Below, one piece after another: positions 38,052 through 48,495 of a stretch of 64,000 bases of DNA. The position numbers were made by a program, and so were the translations under genes. This DNA is from Micromonospora chokoriensis. GTDB taxonomy: Bacteria > Actinomycetota > Actinomycetes > Mycobacteriales > Micromonosporaceae. The notes beneath the pieces are model-generated. The model worked only from the letters and a program-made list of their open reading frames with translations, searched no databases and was not told the DNA's origin. Each line of letters begins with the position of its first letter. Within the stretch, counting starts at the first letter, position 1. The stretch is taken from positions 124,001 through 188,000 of the forward strand of contig NZ_JOAN01000004.1 in the NCBI RefSeq assembly GCF_000718555.1. Direction: 5' to 3'.

Positions 38052-39002
38052 GTGACCGAGAACCAGGACAAGACCGTCAACCGTCGGCGGCTGCTGCGCC
38101 GCGCCGGCACCGTCGCGGCGGGTGTTGCCGGCACCACTGTGGTCGGCGCCGCCGTTGCCGCGCCCGCTCAGGCCGCGGCGGGTGACCCGGTGGTTCAGGG
38201 TGCCGCCAACGCCGCCGGTGCCACCACCACGGCGCTGACCAGCACCGGGACCGGCCCCACGCTGCGGCTGGCGAACACGAGCACCACCGCCTCGAACGGC
38301 GCGGTGCTGGCCCGCCCGGCGCTGCAGCTGGCGCCCAGCGGCGATTTTCTGCACCCCGACTCGCCCGGCGGCTCGATCGGCCTGGACAACTACGGCAACA
38401 TCCAGTTGGTCACCGAGTTCGGCGGTGACAAGTACCTCGACTACGTGCACACCACCGGCAACTCGAACCAGATCGTCCCGATCACGCCGCAGCGCGTCGT
38501 CGACACCCGCGCGGCGGCGTCGCGTAAGCGGATTCTGAACCAGTCGTCGACCACCCTGGACAGCTCGGGCCGCCTGCGGGACGGCCAGACGATCCACATC
38601 AACCTGAGCGACTTCGTCTACTTCGGCGACGCCCTCTTCGGCAACCTCACCGTGACCACCGCGGTCGCCTCGGGCTTCGTGCAGATCTTCCCGTTCGGCA
38701 CCCCGCGCCCGGCGAACTTCTCGACGATCAACTACCTGACCAACCAGGTGGTGGCGAACTCGTTCATGTCGGGCGTCGGTTACCGGGACGAGAACGCGAC
38801 CGACGTCATCTCCGTCTACGCCGCCCGGACCACCCACATCATCATCGACGTGGTGGCGTTCGTGGTCGGCGTCGGCGAGGTCTTCCCGGAGATCCTGCCC
38901 TTCGCCGCGAACTCGACGGCGCGTGGCGCAGCCGAGACGCCCGAGCAGCGTAGGGCGAAGCGGGCCGCGCAGGCCCAGGCGGGCACGCCGAGCTGGAAGT
39001 GA
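38052..39002 (+). CDS. Tat-secreted protein of unknown function
   Basis: A 316-residue protein with a twin-arginine signal: NRRRLLRRAGTVAAGVAGTTVVGAAVAAPAQAAAG, cleavage expected after AQA. The exported part is rich in Thr, Ser, Asn and Val with a beta-rich look. It contains the segment ITPQRVVDTR, a motif seen in several actinobacterial surface and secreted proteins, and no catalytic motif I can name. The C-terminal tail is Arg/Ala-rich. GCGGGGGACCT precedes the GTG; an ATG at 38013 is in frame but would put the signal farther inside. Probably a cell-surface protein. Confidence 0.8.
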   Translation: MTENQDKTVNRRRLLRRAGTVAAGVAGTTVVGAAVAAPAQAAAGDPVVQGAANAAGATTTALTSTGTGPTLRLANTSTTASNGAVLARPALQLAPSGDFLHPDSPGGSIGLDNYGNIQLVTEFGGDKYLDYVHTTGNSNQIVPITPQRVVDTRAAASRKRILNQSSTTLDSSGRLRDGQTIHINLSDFVYFGDALFGNLTVTTAVASGFVQIFPFGTPRPANFSTINYLTNQVVANSFMSGVGYRDENATDVISVYAARTTHIIIDVVAFVVGVGEVFPEILPFAANSTARGAAETPEQRRAKRAAQAQAGTPSWK

Positions 39003-39040
39003 GCCGGTCGCCGTACTCAACGGCGAGGCACTGAACGCGG

Positions 39041-39072
39041 CGAGGGCCGGGTCCGTTCGGACCCGGCCCTCG
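39041..39072. terminator. terminator between convergent genes
   Basis: A GC-rich stem of 15 bases (CGAGGGCCGGGTCCG and its complement) with a tight loop lies between the Tat-secreted protein and the convergent ino1 gene. It can serve both. Confidence 0.8.
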
Positions 39073-39094
39073 GCCGTGCTTGGTGCTCAGCGGG

Positions 39095-40174
39095 TCAGCG
39101 CTCGACCTCGCCGGCGATGAACTCCTCGACGGCCTGGTGGGCGTCGTGGTCGGCGTACTGCACCGGCGGGGACTTCATGAAGTACGACGAGGCCGACAGG
39201 ATCGGGCCGCCGATCTTCCGGTCCAGCGCGATCTTCGCGGCCCGGACTGCGTCGATGATGACGCCGGCCGAGTTCGGAGAGTCCCACACCTCGAGCTTGA
39301 GCTCGGCGTTCAGCGGGGTGTCACCGAACGAACGACCCTCCAGGCGGATGTACGCCCACTTGCGGTCGTCCAGCCACGGCACGTGGTCCGACGGGCCGAT
39401 GTGCACGTCGCTCTTGCTCATCTCGTGCGGGATCTGCGAGGTGACCGACTGGGTCTTCGAGATCTTCTTCGAGACCAGCCGCTTGCGCTCCAGCATGTTC
39501 ATGAAGTCCATGTTGCCGCCGAAGTTGAGCTGGTACGTGCGCAGCAGCTCGACGCCGCGGTCCTCGAAGAGCTTCGCGAGAGCGCGGTGCACGATGGTGG
39601 CGCCGACCTGGCTCTTGATGTCGTCACCGACGATCGGCAGGCCCGCGTCGGTGAACTTCTGGGCCCACTCGGGGTCCGAGGCGATGAAGACCGGCAGGGC
39701 GTTGACGAACGCGCAACCGGCGTCGATCGCCGCCTGGGCGTAGTACTTGGCGGCCTGCTCGGAGCCGACCGGCAGGTAGCAGACGACGACGTCGACCTGC
39801 GCGTCGCGCAGCGCCTGCGCCACGTCGACCGGGGTGGCGTCCGACTCCTCGACGATCTCGCGGTAGTACTGGCCCAGACCGTCGAAGGTCGGACCGCGCT
39901 GCACGCTGACGCCGGTCGGCGGCACGTCGCAGAGCTTGATGGTGTTGTTCTCGCTGGCGACGATCGCCTCCGCGAGGTCCATGCCCACCTTCTTGGCGTC
40001 CACGTCGAACGCCGCGACGAACTCCACGGAGTTGACGTGGTAGTCGCCGAAGGCGACGTGCATGAGACCCGGGACGCGGTCGTTCGGGTTGGCGTTCCGG
40101 TAGTACTCGACGCCCTGAACCAGGGACGAGGCGCAGTTACCCACACCGACGATGGCGACGCGGACGGAGCCCAT
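39095..40174 (-). CDS. ino1: inositol-3-phosphate synthase
   Basis: Ino1 makes myo-inositol 3-phosphate from glucose 6-phosphate using NAD, the first step towards phosphatidylinositol, mycothiol and related actinobacterial molecules. The 359-residue protein starts [21 protein letters not shown], the NAD-binding motif. It has [26 protein letters not shown] and [13 protein letters not shown], all typical. GGAGG precedes the ATG at 40174; a slightly longer frame is rejected. It follows padR by 23 bases, so the regulator and enzyme are likely cotranscribed. Confidence 0.95.
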   Translation of the reverse strand: MGSVRVAIVGVGNCASSLVQGVEYYRNANPNDRVPGLMHVAFGDYHVNSVEFVAAFDVDAKKVGMDLAEAIVASENNTIKLCDVPPTGVSVQRGPTFDGLGQYYREIVEESDATPVDVAQALRDAQVDVVVCYLPVGSEQAAKYYAQAAIDAGCAFVNALPVFIASDPEWAQKFTDAGLPIVGDDIKSQVGATIVHRALAKLFEDRGVELLRTYQLNFGGNMDFMNMLERKRLVSKKISKTQSVTSQIPHEMSKSDVHIGPSDHVPWLDDRKWAYIRLEGRSFGDTPLNAELKLEVWDSPNSAGVIIDAVRAAKIALDRKIGGPILSASSYFMKSPPVQYADHDAHQAVEEFIAGEVER

Positions 40175-40197
40175 AGCGTCTGCCTCCTTCTTTTCTG

Positions 40198-40836
40198 TCA
40201 CGGCCGCTCATTCCTGGTCTCTCCAGGCGGAGGCGGGCTGTTGTCTTCTCGTCGGCCGCCGGCTGTCCCGATGTTCGGGACCGTCGGGGCTCGGCCGGAG
40301 CGCTCGTTGGCGATGAGCTCCTCCAGCCAGCGGACCTCGCGCTCACAGGCATCAAGGCCGTGGCGCTGCAGTTCCAGCGTGTAAGCGTCGAGGCGCTCGG
40401 CCGCCCGGCCCAGCACGTCGCGAAGCCCTTCGCGACGCTCCTCGATCTTGCGGCGGCGACCCTCCAGAATGCGCAGTCGGGTCGCCTGGTCGGTCCGGGC
40501 GAAGAACGCGAAGTGCACGCCGAAGCCCGTGTCGTCGTACGTCTCGGGCCCGGCCTGCGCGATCAGCTGGGCGAAGCGTTCCTTGCCTTCCGCGGTGATT
40601 TTGTAGACCACCCGACCTCGTCGGCTGGTCAGCGCGGGAACCTCCTCGGCAGTGGCGGGTGTCTCAGCAGCTTCGGTGATCCACCCCGCCGCCTGCAGCC
40701 TGCGCAGGGTCGGATAGAGCGAGCCGTAGCTGATCGCCGCCCGGATCGCGCCGAGTTTCGCGGTCAGCTCCTTGCGCAGCTCATAGCCGTGCATCGGAGA
40801 CTCCTGCAGGAGGCCGAGGATGGCGAACTCAAGCAC
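40198..40836 (-). CDS. PadR family transcriptional regulator
   Basis: A 212-residue regulator. The N-terminal winged helix [52 protein letters not shown] is typical of PadR, and the C-terminal half is a helical dimerisation region rich in Arg and Glu. The GTG start has GAGAGGG upstream. A perfect palindrome 45-67 bases before the start is a likely operator. It precedes ino1, matching the mycobacterial Rv0047c-Rv0046c order, so it may control inositol synthesis. The effector is unknown. Confidence 0.9.
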   Translation of the reverse strand: MLEFAILGLLQESPMHGYELRKELTAKLGAIRAAISYGSLYPTLRRLQAAGWITEAAETPATAEEVPALTSRRGRVVYKITAEGKERFAQLIAQAGPETYDDTGFGVHFAFFARTDQATRLRILEGRRRKIEERREGLRDVLGRAAERLDAYTLELQRHGLDACEREVRWLEELIANERSGRAPTVPNIGTAGGRREDNSPPPPGETRNERP

Positions 40837-40880
40837 TGGCCACCCTCTCTTTACCCTCCGGCGTGGAGTCGTAACCGCCG

Positions 40881-40903
40881 CGATGTATCGGACCGATACA
40901 TCG
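40881..40903. promoter_or_regulatory. probable PadR operator
   Basis: Two exact 11-base arms, CGATGTATCGG and CCGATACATCG, flank one central base. The palindrome lies upstream of padR and on the side facing the divergent DUF5318 gene, so it could affect both. Confidence 0.75.
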
Positions 40904-41011
40904 CACGTTAGCGGGTCGCGCGGGCCAGGGCAAACCCCCGCTCCGAGATGCCGTCGTCACGGATCGTGAGCGTGGTCGCCTGGTCGGGCCGGACCGCGTA
41001 CCCTTCTCCGC

Positions 41012-41461
41012 ATGCGTACGCAGCGCCAGGTCGTCGACTACTCGCTTCAGAAGCGAGCAGTGCTGCGTGAGCTCCTGGCCGGGCGAGTCGGCACGTACGA
41101 CGTCTGCGACGCGTCGCCGTACCTGAAGAACGCCGCTCGGTTCCACGGCGAGCCGACCGACCGGCGCTGCCCGATCTGTCGCAGCGAGAACCTGACTCTC
41201 GTCCATTACATTTACGGCGACGAACTCAAGCAGTCCGCCGGGCAGGCCCGCACGCTTACCGAGCTGCCTGTGCTGGCGATGACGCTGCGTGAGTTCCAGG
41301 TCTTCGTGGTGGAGGTGTGCCTTGGTTGCGACTGGAACCATCTCGTCGAGCAGTACCTGCTCGGCCGGGACGGCCTGACCGGCGACAGCGACGGCACCAG
41401 CGAACAGGACGCGGCGGGCGCCGAAGGCGCCGGTCGGCGGAGGCGAGAGGCGCAACGGTGA
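41012..41461 (+). CDS. DUF5318 family protein
   Basis: A 149-residue protein of unknown function. Two cysteine pairs, CPIC (residues near 53) and CLGC (near 107), look like a zinc site. The N-terminus RTQRQVVDYSLQKRAVLRELLAGRVGTYDVCDASPYLKNAARFHGEP is well conserved in actinobacteria at this position. The C-terminal tail is Arg/Ala/Gly-rich. No ribosome-binding site is visible before the ATG, which may mean a leaderless transcript. It precedes ponA as in mycobacteria (Rv0049-Rv0050). Confidence 0.85.
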   Translation: MRTQRQVVDYSLQKRAVLRELLAGRVGTYDVCDASPYLKNAARFHGEPTDRRCPICRSENLTLVHYIYGDELKQSAGQARTLTELPVLAMTLREFQVFVVEVCLGCDWNHLVEQYLLGRDGLTGDSDGTSEQDAAGAEGAGRRRREAQR

Positions 41462-41658
41462 TCTCAGCTGGTTGGACCGGCCCCGGGGCCGCAGGCAAAA
41501 CCGGGGGTGGTCGACCGCTTGTTGGTCCGATTGGCCCGATTGATACGGCAATGACCTCGTGGAGCTGGCACCCCTGTGCCGGTGTCCAGGGTGAAGCAAC
41601 TCACGGCAACCCGGTGGCGGCGCAGTCGCGCCGCACCGCGACCGGCAGGGTGTGAAGA

Positions 41659-44526
41659 ATGAACTCGTACGGCGATCCCAGTTCTGCGCGCGGACGGACC
41701 CAGTACTCGGGTCCGGACGGCGACCCCGGACCGGGCGGTGACTCCGGCGGGAGTGGCTGGTCTGCCTCGGAGGGCGGCGCGGCAACCCCGGGTCGGGCCT
41801 CGGTGACACCGCGGGCCGCTGGTGGTCGCGCCACGGTCGGCGGTTCGGCCTCGGTGCCGCCGCGTGGCGGTTCAGCCTCGGTACCGCCGCGTGGCGGTGC
41901 GGCCGCCGGGTCCGCTTCGGTGGGTTCGGCATCGCCGGGCCGGGCCGGGCGGGCCTCGGTGCCGGTGTCGCCGGCACCGGGTGTGGCAGCCGGCCGTGCT
42001 GGCGCGGGTCGGGCCTCGGTGCCCGTCTCCCCGGCCCCGGGCGCACCGGCAGGTCGGGCTGCGGTGGGTGCCGCCGCCGTCGGTGCCGCATCGGTTGGCA
42101 CCGCATCTGCGGGCCGGGCCAGCGTCGGCTCCGCGTCGGTCGGTGGCCGGGCGGCGGTCGCCCGAGCGAGCGTCTCACCGGTCTCCGGTGGGCCCGGCGG
42201 CCCTGGTGGGCCAGGTGGCCCGGGCGGTCCCGGTCGGGGCGGTCGTGGCCCGGGTGACTCGGGCGCCGCAGCGCGGGCGAAGAAGCGCAAGCGGATGAAC
42301 CTGCTGATCGCCGGGTTCGCGGTCTTCATCATGCTCGCCGGCATCGGCGTGGTGACCTTCACCTACTACTCGACAAGTGTGGTGATGCCACAGTCGCTGC
42401 CCCTGCCGCTCTCCACCACCGTCTACGCGAGCGACAACACGACGATCATCGCCAAGCTCGGCGAGGAGAACCGGCAGCTGATCAAGATCACCGATATGCC
42501 GCAGCACGTGCGGGACGCGGTGGCGGCGGCCGAGGACCGGAACTTCTACGACCACTCGGGTGTGGACTACAAGGGCATCGCCCGCGCCGCCTGGAACAAC
42601 GTCTCGGGCGGCGACAAGCAGGGCGCCTCGACCATCACCCAGCAGTACGCGCGAAACGCCTACCAGAACCTCAAGGACGACAGCTACGCCCGGAAGGTCA
42701 AGGAGGCGATGTTCGCCTCCAAGCTGAACGACGAGTTCACCAAAGACGAGATCATGGAGCACTACCTCAACGTGATCTATTTTGGTCGCGGCGCGTACGG
42801 CATCCAGGCGGCGGCGCAGACCTACTTCGGCGTCGACGCCAAGAAGTTGGACGTGGCGCAGGGTGCGGTCCTCGCCGCCCTGATCCGCCAGCCGGAGCCG
42901 AGCACCACCCACAAGGGCTACGACCCGGCTCTCAACCTTGAGGAAGCCCAGGCCCGCTGGCGCTACGTCATCGACGGCATGGTCAAGAAGGGTTGGCTCG
43001 ACCAGCCGAATCGGCCGCAGCGACCCACTGAGTATCCGAAGGTGGCGCCTCCGAAGAAGGGTGGGGCCGGGTTCGGCGTCGACAGCCCGCGGGGCAACGT
43101 GATCAACTACGTCCGCCAGGAGATGGACCGGATGGGCCTCTGCACCGACAGCGGGGCGGCCGGCAAGGTCACCTGCGTCGAGGCCCTGCGCGTCGGCGGC
43201 TACCGGATCCAGACCACAATCGATCGGAAGCTCCAGACCGCCGCCGAGAACACGGCGATGCAGTCGAAGAAGGGCTCCGAGCTCTACGACCAGCCAAAGA
43301 ACCTGATGGCGGCGGTGGTCTCGATCAACCCGAAGAATGGTCGCGTGGTCGCCTACTACGGGGGTGACAGCGGCGCCGACTTCGACTACGCCGGCAAGAA
43401 CACCGACAAGAACGGCGACCTGACCGGTGGCCACCAGCCGGGCTCGTCGATGAAGGTGTACACCCTGGCCGCCGCGATCGAGGCCGGCATCTCGGTCAAG
43501 TCGCACTGGGACCCCACGCCGTACAAGCCCGAGGGCTCTGCTGTCGCAATCGGTAACGCCAACCGCACCAACCTCAGGTGCGGCAAGAACTGCACCCTCG
43601 AAGAGTCGACGATCCAGTCGTACAACGTGCCCTTCTACTGGGTCTCGAAGGAGATCGGCTCCGACAAGGTCGTCGACATGGCCAGGAAGGCCGGCGTGAC
43701 CACCATGTGGGGCGTCGACCCGCCGAAGGCCTTCGATCTGGAGAAGAAGGGGCCGAACCCGTTCGACCACTACACCGCCTTCGGCAAGTACCCGCTCACG
43801 GTGTTGGACCACGCCAACGCCATGGCCACGTTCGCCAACGACGGCAAGTACATCCAGGCGCACTTCGTCATCAAGGTGGAGCAGCAGGACAAGGAGACCG
43901 GTAAGTGGAAGGTGGTCGGCGGCGAGCGCATCAAGCCCGTGCAGCGGATCCCCAAGAAGATCACCGATGAGGTCACCGGCGTCCTGAAGCAGATCCCCCG
44001 CCCCAACGACATCTCCCTGGCCGATGGCCGCCAGGCCGCCGCCAAGACCGGCACCTGGGAGTACGACAGCAAGGACAACGCGCACGCCTGGACGGTCGGC
44101 TACACCCCGCAGAACGCCACGGCGGTGTGGGTGGGCAGCAAGGACCCGAGGAAGCCGCAGATCCGGCTCGCCAGCGGTAAGGACATCGGCGGCTCGACGC
44201 TCCCCGGCCCGATCTGGGAGAAGTTCATGAACACCGCCCTCGCTGGGCAGGAGGAGATCTCTCTGCCCAGCGTCACCGGCGAGGGCGACGTCACGAAGGG
44301 CAATGGCAAGGAGCCCGCGAAGCCGCCGACGCCGCCGGTCATCCCGGGTCTGCCCGGCATTCCGGGTGGGGGCACGCCGCCGTGCAACCCGCTGACCGAC
44401 CCGTTCTGCCCGCGTAACGATGGCAACAACCCCGGCGGCCCTGGCACGCCAGGAAATCCTGGCGGCAATGGAAACGGTGGTGCTGGCGGCGGGCTGTTGC
44501 CCAGCCTGCCACCCAACCGGGACTGA
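41659..44526 (+). CDS. ponA: bifunctional class A penicillin-binding protein
   Basis: A 955-residue enzyme that polymerises and cross-links peptidoglycan. The first 210 residues are a low-complexity cytoplasmic region with repeated RASVPVSPAPG and SASVPPRGG units. A membrane helix follows at about 214-237. The GT51 glycosyltransferase domain has its catalytic Glu near residue 292 in AAEDRNFYDHSGVDYKG. The transpeptidase has SSMK (Ser 596), SYN (654-656) and KTG (796-798). The C-terminal tail is Pro/Gly-rich. GTGTGAAG lies just upstream of the ATG. It follows the DUF5318 gene after 197 bases. Confidence 0.95.
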   Translation: MNSYGDPSSARGRTQYSGPDGDPGPGGDSGGSGWSASEGGAATPGRASVTPRAAGGRATVGGSASVPPRGGSASVPPRGGAAAGSASVGSASPGRAGRASVPVSPAPGVAAGRAGAGRASVPVSPAPGAPAGRAAVGAAAVGAASVGTASAGRASVGSASVGGRAAVARASVSPVSGGPGGPGGPGGPGGPGRGGRGPGDSGAAARAKKRKRMNLLIAGFAVFIMLAGIGVVTFTYYSTSVVMPQSLPLPLSTTVYASDNTTIIAKLGEENRQLIKITDMPQHVRDAVAAAEDRNFYDHSGVDYKGIARAAWNNVSGGDKQGASTITQQYARNAYQNLKDDSYARKVKEAMFASKLNDEFTKDEIMEHYLNVIYFGRGAYGIQAAAQTYFGVDAKKLDVAQGAVLAALIRQPEPSTTHKGYDPALNLEEAQARWRYVIDGMVKKGWLDQPNRPQRPTEYPKVAPPKKGGAGFGVDSPRGNVINYVRQEMDRMGLCTDSGAAGKVTCVEALRVGGYRIQTTIDRKLQTAAENTAMQSKKGSELYDQPKNLMAAVVSINPKNGRVVAYYGGDSGADFDYAGKNTDKNGDLTGGHQPGSSMKVYTLAAAIEAGISVKSHWDPTPYKPEGSAVAIGNANRTNLRCGKNCTLEESTIQSYNVPFYWVSKEIGSDKVVDMARKAGVTTMWGVDPPKAFDLEKKGPNPFDHYTAFGKYPLTVLDHANAMATFANDGKYIQAHFVIKVEQQDKETGKWKVVGGERIKPVQRIPKKITDEVTGVLKQIPRPNDISLADGRQAAAKTGTWEYDSKDNAHAWTVGYTPQNATAVWVGSKDPRKPQIRLASGKDIGGSTLPGPIWEKFMNTALAGQEEISLPSVTGEGDVTKGNGKEPAKPPTPPVIPGLPGIPGGGTPPCNPLTDPFCPRNDGNNPGGPGTPGNPGGNGNGGAGGGLLPSLPPNRD

Positions 44527-44540
44527 CAGGCATCAGCGCA

Positions 44541-44585
44541 CGCCGCCGCCGGCCGGACGACCCGTCCCGCCGGCGGCGGCGTTTT
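44541..44585 (+). terminator. ponA terminator
   Basis: A perfect 12-base stem (CGCCGCCGCCGG with its complement) and a 17-base loop are followed by TTTTC, placed just after ponA. Confidence 0.8.
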
Positions 44586-44648
44586 CGTACCCGGATCTCC
44601 GCGCCGGGACAGGACGGGCACCCCCGTCGTACGGCAGGATGCCTCTTC

Positions 44649-46151
44649 ATGAGCACCCAGTCGACGCCCGGCATCGACGACGCCGGAACCACCGATCACC
44701 CGTCTCGCTCCGACGGGTTCGTCCGCGGCATCTCCAGCGTCATCGGCGGCCCGCTGGGCGACCACGCGACCGCGTTGGACCGGCCGGCCGGTCCGGAGCG
44801 TCGCTTCTGGACCGCCGTGCGGATCGTGCTGGCGCTGGTGTGCCTCACGCTCGCGCTGCACTGGGTGCAGAAGTCGCCCTGCCAGGACGGCGCCTGGCAG
44901 AACAACGTCCAGTACACCCGGTTCTGCTACACCGACGTCCTCGCCCTCTATTACGCCGAAGGGCTCAATGAGGGCAAGGTGCCCTACCGCGACCACCCGG
45001 TGGAATACCCGGTGCTGACCGGCTACTTCATGGGGGCGCTGGGCCTGCCGGTGCACGCCATCGGCGACGGCGACCCGAGCATCAATCAGGGTCAGTGGTT
45101 CTACAACCTCAATGCGCTGGTGTTGGGGGCGCTCGCGGTGGCCACGGTGGCAGTGATCCTGTCCCTGCGCCGCCGACGACCCTGGGACGCGGCGATGTTC
45201 GCGCTGGCCCCGGCGTTGGTGCTCACCGCCACCGTCAACTGGGACCTGCTCGCCATCGGGCTGGCCGCCTTCGGCCTGCTGGCCTGGGCTCGAAAACGAC
45301 CGGCGTTGGCCGGTGTGCTGCTCGGGTTGGCCGGCGCGGCGAAGCTCTGGCCGCTGTTCATACTCGGGCCGATCCTCATCCTGGCGCTGCGGGCCGACCG
45401 GGTTCGTGCCGCGCTCATCGCTATCGGTTCGGCGATCGCCGCCGTGGTGCTGGTGAACCTGCCAGCCGCCCGGGCCTACCCGGAGAACTGGGACCGATTC
45501 TTCGAGCTGAACACCACCCGGCCGATCGACTGGGGCACGCTCTGGTACATCGGGCGCTACCTGGACGGCAAGGTCGGCAACGACCCCGGACAGCTCGGCC
45601 CGTTCGAGTGGCTGAACGCCAACATTCCGGCCCTCAACACCCTCTCGTACGCGCTGTTCGGGCTGGCCTGCCTCGGTGTGGCCGTGCTGGCGCTGCGGGC
45701 ACCGCGCCGACCGCGGCTGGGTCAGCTCGCCTTCCTGGTGGTGGCGGCGTTCCTCATCTTCAGCAAGGTCTGGTCGCAGCAGTTCGTTCTCTGGCTGCTC
45801 CCGCTCGTGGTGCTGGCCCGGCCGAAGTGGGGTGCGTTCCTGGCCTGGCAGATCGCCGAGGTCTGCTACTTCGTCGCCTTCTACGGGGAGCTGCTCGGCG
45901 CGGCAACCAGCCGTCCGGTCTTCCCGGAGGGGGTGTTCGTGCTGGCCTCGACGCTGCGGCTGGCCACCGTGGTGGTGCTCTGCGTGCTCGTCGTCAAGGA
46001 GATCCTGCACCCCGAGCGGGACGCGGTGCGGGCCACCTACCCGGACGACCCGGACGGCGGCGTGCTCGACGGCGCACCAGATGCCCCCTGGCTAGACCGC
46101 TGGCGCCGCCCCGCGAGAAGCGAGCCCTCCGTGGAACCCATCGCCACCTGA
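44649..46151 (+). CDS. polytopic membrane glycosyltransferase-like protein (GT87/DUF2029)
   Basis: A 500-residue integral membrane protein with roughly ten hydrophobic helices after a 55-residue cytoplasmic N-terminus. The first loop has the acidic stretch YYAEGLNEGKVPYRDHPVEYPVLTGYF, typical of GT-C polyprenyl-phosphate mannosyltransferases (GT87), where an Asp/Glu acts in the first outer loop. The segment LLGLAGAAKLWPLFILGPIL is also typical. It occupies the place of Rv0051. The sugar and acceptor are unknown. It ends at a very long hairpin shared with the convergent gene. Confidence 0.85.
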   Translation: MSTQSTPGIDDAGTTDHPSRSDGFVRGISSVIGGPLGDHATALDRPAGPERRFWTAVRIVLALVCLTLALHWVQKSPCQDGAWQNNVQYTRFCYTDVLALYYAEGLNEGKVPYRDHPVEYPVLTGYFMGALGLPVHAIGDGDPSINQGQWFYNLNALVLGALAVATVAVILSLRRRRPWDAAMFALAPALVLTATVNWDLLAIGLAAFGLLAWARKRPALAGVLLGLAGAAKLWPLFILGPILILALRADRVRAALIAIGSAIAAVVLVNLPAARAYPENWDRFFELNTTRPIDWGTLWYIGRYLDGKVGNDPGQLGPFEWLNANIPALNTLSYALFGLACLGVAVLALRAPRRPRLGQLAFLVVAAFLIFSKVWSQQFVLWLLPLVVLARPKWGAFLAWQIAEVCYFVAFYGELLGAATSRPVFPEGVFVLASTLRLATVVVLCVLVVKEILHPERDAVRATYPDDPDGGVLDGAPDAPWLDRWRRPARSEPSVEPIAT

Positions 46152-46184
46152 CCCCTGAGGTGGAACGCGACTCGGAACAGGTCA

Positions 46185-46260
46185 GGGTTTTCGGGGGAGC
46201 CCGCCCGGCGCAGGGATCAAGCCCGACCGCCCGGAGCCGGGTGGGCTCCCCCGAAAACCC
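46185..46260. terminator. very long bidirectional hairpin
   Basis: Two 25-base arms, 46185-46209 and 46236-46260, match at 24 positions and close a 26-base loop. The arms begin and end GGGTTTTC / GAAAACCC, giving T-runs for both directions. The hairpin ends three bases from the convergent gene's stop. Confidence 0.85.
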
Positions 46261-46263
46261 GCC

Positions 46264-48495
46264 CTAAAGGCGATAGACCACGGCGTCCCCAACGTCCTGC
46301 CGGCTGATGCCAAGCGACTCCACAGGCGCGTCGATGTTGATCTCCCACGGCGTGCCCGCGACCTGCCCGCGCAGCAGCACCACCGTGCGGACGCCGAGCG
46401 TGCGCAGGTAGTCGACGCTGGTCTGGTCCGGGAACGCCTGGCTCACCCGACGGACGTCGTCGAGCTGGCGCGGAGTGAAGCCGCTGCCGCCGTTTACCAC
46501 GTCCGGGAACCCGTTGGTCGACCAGAGCATCACGTGCTGGTCCAGGCTCTGGTTGCTGGGCAGCACCAGCAGCGGCCCCTGCGCCGAACGCATCGCGGCC
46601 GGTTGGGTCGGCACCACCGGGTGCGGGGTGGTGTTCAGGCCCTCGACGGTGACCAGCAGCAGCGGCAGCAGGGTGGCCATCCGCAGCCACGGCCCCGGCC
46701 AGGATGGAATCCGCTGCGCGGTCAACTCGCGAACCCGGTCGGTGAGCGCGGTGACCGCACCCGCCGCGAGCAGGCCCAGCAACAACGTGGTCCAGAGCAT
46801 CAACCGCCCGGGGGTACGCAACGCGCTCCAGCCCGGCACATGCTCGAAGAGCGGCACGTAGGTGAAGGTGCCGTCGAAGAACCGGGTGCCCATCGCGAAC
46901 GCCATCGTCACCAGCACCCCGGCGAGCAGCAGCAGCCGGTGCCGCAACCGCCAGACCGAGAAGAACAGCCCACCCGCGGCGAGCGCGTAGAGCACGAAGC
47001 CCGGCAGCAGGGTCATCTCCGGGTGCCACGGCAGCGCCGCGCGGGCCCCCTCGTGCAGCCCACCCCAGATCCGCGACTCGGCGGGCGCCGTCACGAAGCC
47101 CGACGCCGGCGGCGAGAAGAGGCTGATGTCGGCGATGGTGCGCTCGGCGTACGGGTGCAGCTCGGTCACCTTGAAGAACGGGAACGCCATCAGCAGACCC
47201 ACACCGGCGAACAACACCCCACCGAGCACGTCGGCGGCGAACAACCGGCGACCGAACGGTACGGCCTGGCCGGTGCGCAGCCGTCGGGCGTAGAAGAGGA
47301 CGGCAGCGACGAGCACCACGCCGGCCAGGAGGTACGCGAATGGCAGCCCGATGCCGAAACCGAGGCTGAGTTGCCAGGCCGCCACCAGCCAGCCGGCGTA
47401 TACCCACCCGTCGTGCCGGCGCTCCGGTCGGTAGCCGTGTCGCAGGGACCAGCCGTGCCCGCGCGCCAACATCGCCAGCGCCAGCGGAATTCCACCGTTG
47501 GAGAGCACGTGCAGGTGCCCGGCCTGGGCCAGCAGCCACGGCGCGTAGGCGTAGCTCACGCCAGCGACAGCGGCACCGATCCGGCCCGCTCCGAGCTGTC
47601 GGGCCAGCGCGTACGCCCCGAGCGTGGCGAGCGCGTGCGCCAGCACGAACATGATGTTGTAGCGCAGCACGGCGTCCTCGGGGCCGCTGCCGAGCATTCC
47701 GGCCGGGGCGTACCCGAGCAGCGTGTCGGAGAAGGCGAAGCTCCACAGCTCGGGGAAGAACGTGTTGGACTGCCACAGGTGCGCCGGGTTGGCCAGCAGG
47801 ATGTGCCCGGACCAGGCCATCTGCCAGGCCTGAAGGCTCGGATCCCAGTAGTCCTGCGGAAGGGTGTAGCGCGGATAGCGCAGCGTCGGCCAGGTCATCG
47901 CCACGGCCAGTGCCAACGCCCCGAGGGCGGCCAGGGTCCACTCGTGGATCAGGAACCGACCGACGGCTCGGCCCGCTCGGCTGAAGATCGAGGGCCGCGG
48001 CTCCGGCGCGGAGGCGAACGCCTCCCAACGCTCCGGGCCGACCGGCTTCGCCTCGCCGTCGGACTTCGCCTCGCCGTCGGCCTTCGCGTCGCCGTCGGCG
48101 TCGCCCGCCTTCGCGTCCTTGGTCGGGCCATCCTCCGTGCTGTCCTTGGCGCTGCTGTCGCTGATTGCGGTGCCGGCCTCGGCGGTGCCCCCGGTGGCCG
48201 TCCCCTTGTTCGCCGTGACGCCCTTCTTGGCCGCCCTACCCTTCTTGCCGCCGGGCTGGGCCGCGTCCTTCTTGGCGACACCGCTCGTCGCGGGGTCGCC
48301 GTTCGGGGCCGCTTCGGCCGTTGCCGCGTCGCTCGACGGCGAGTGGACCGCCGTGGTTTCAGCGGGGGCGTCGTCGGGGGTGCGAGCCGGCTGGGCGGGG
48401 GTGCCCGCTGCGGCCGTGGTGGCGGGTCGGCTCTCGGCGTCCGCGCCGGTGGGGGTAGAACCGGCGTTGCCGGTCCCGGGCTGTCCGTTCGTCAT
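46264..48495 (-). CDS. large polytopic membrane protein, GT-C-like
   Basis: A 743-residue protein. The first 165 residues are low-complexity and charged, rich in Ala, Thr, Asp, Glu and Lys, with [11 protein letters not shown] repeats. After a first helix ([20 protein letters not shown]) come about a dozen hydrophobic segments with loops such as [34 protein letters not shown]. This fold resembles GT-C glycosyltransferases and related YfhO-type proteins, but I cannot name the substrate. A soluble C-terminal domain follows. It overlaps the nfo stop by four bases (ATGA). Confidence 0.75.
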   Translation of the reverse strand: MTNGQPGTGNAGSTPTGADAESRPATTAAAGTPAQPARTPDDAPAETTAVHSPSSDAATAEAAPNGDPATSGVAKKDAAQPGGKKGRAAKKGVTANKGTATGGTAEAGTAISDSSAKDSTEDGPTKDAKAGDADGDAKADGEAKSDGEAKPVGPERWEAFASAPEPRPSIFSRAGRAVGRFLIHEWTLAALGALALAVAMTWPTLRYPRYTLPQDYWDPSLQAWQMAWSGHILLANPAHLWQSNTFFPELWSFAFSDTLLGYAPAGMLGSGPEDAVLRYNIMFVLAHALATLGAYALARQLGAGRIGAAVAGVSYAYAPWLLAQAGHLHVLSNGGIPLALAMLARGHGWSLRHGYRPERRHDGWVYAGWLVAAWQLSLGFGIGLPFAYLLAGVVLVAAVLFYARRLRTGQAVPFGRRLFAADVLGGVLFAGVGLLMAFPFFKVTELHPYAERTIADISLFSPPASGFVTAPAESRIWGGLHEGARAALPWHPEMTLLPGFVLYALAAGGLFFSVWRLRHRLLLLAGVLVTMAFAMGTRFFDGTFTYVPLFEHVPGWSALRTPGRLMLWTTLLLGLLAAGAVTALTDRVRELTAQRIPSWPGPWLRMATLLPLLLVTVEGLNTTPHPVVPTQPAAMRSAQGPLLVLPSNQSLDQHVMLWSTNGFPDVVNGGSGFTPRQLDDVRRVSQAFPDQTSVDYLRTLGVRTVVLLRGQVAGTPWEINIDAPVESLGISRQDVGDAVVYRL

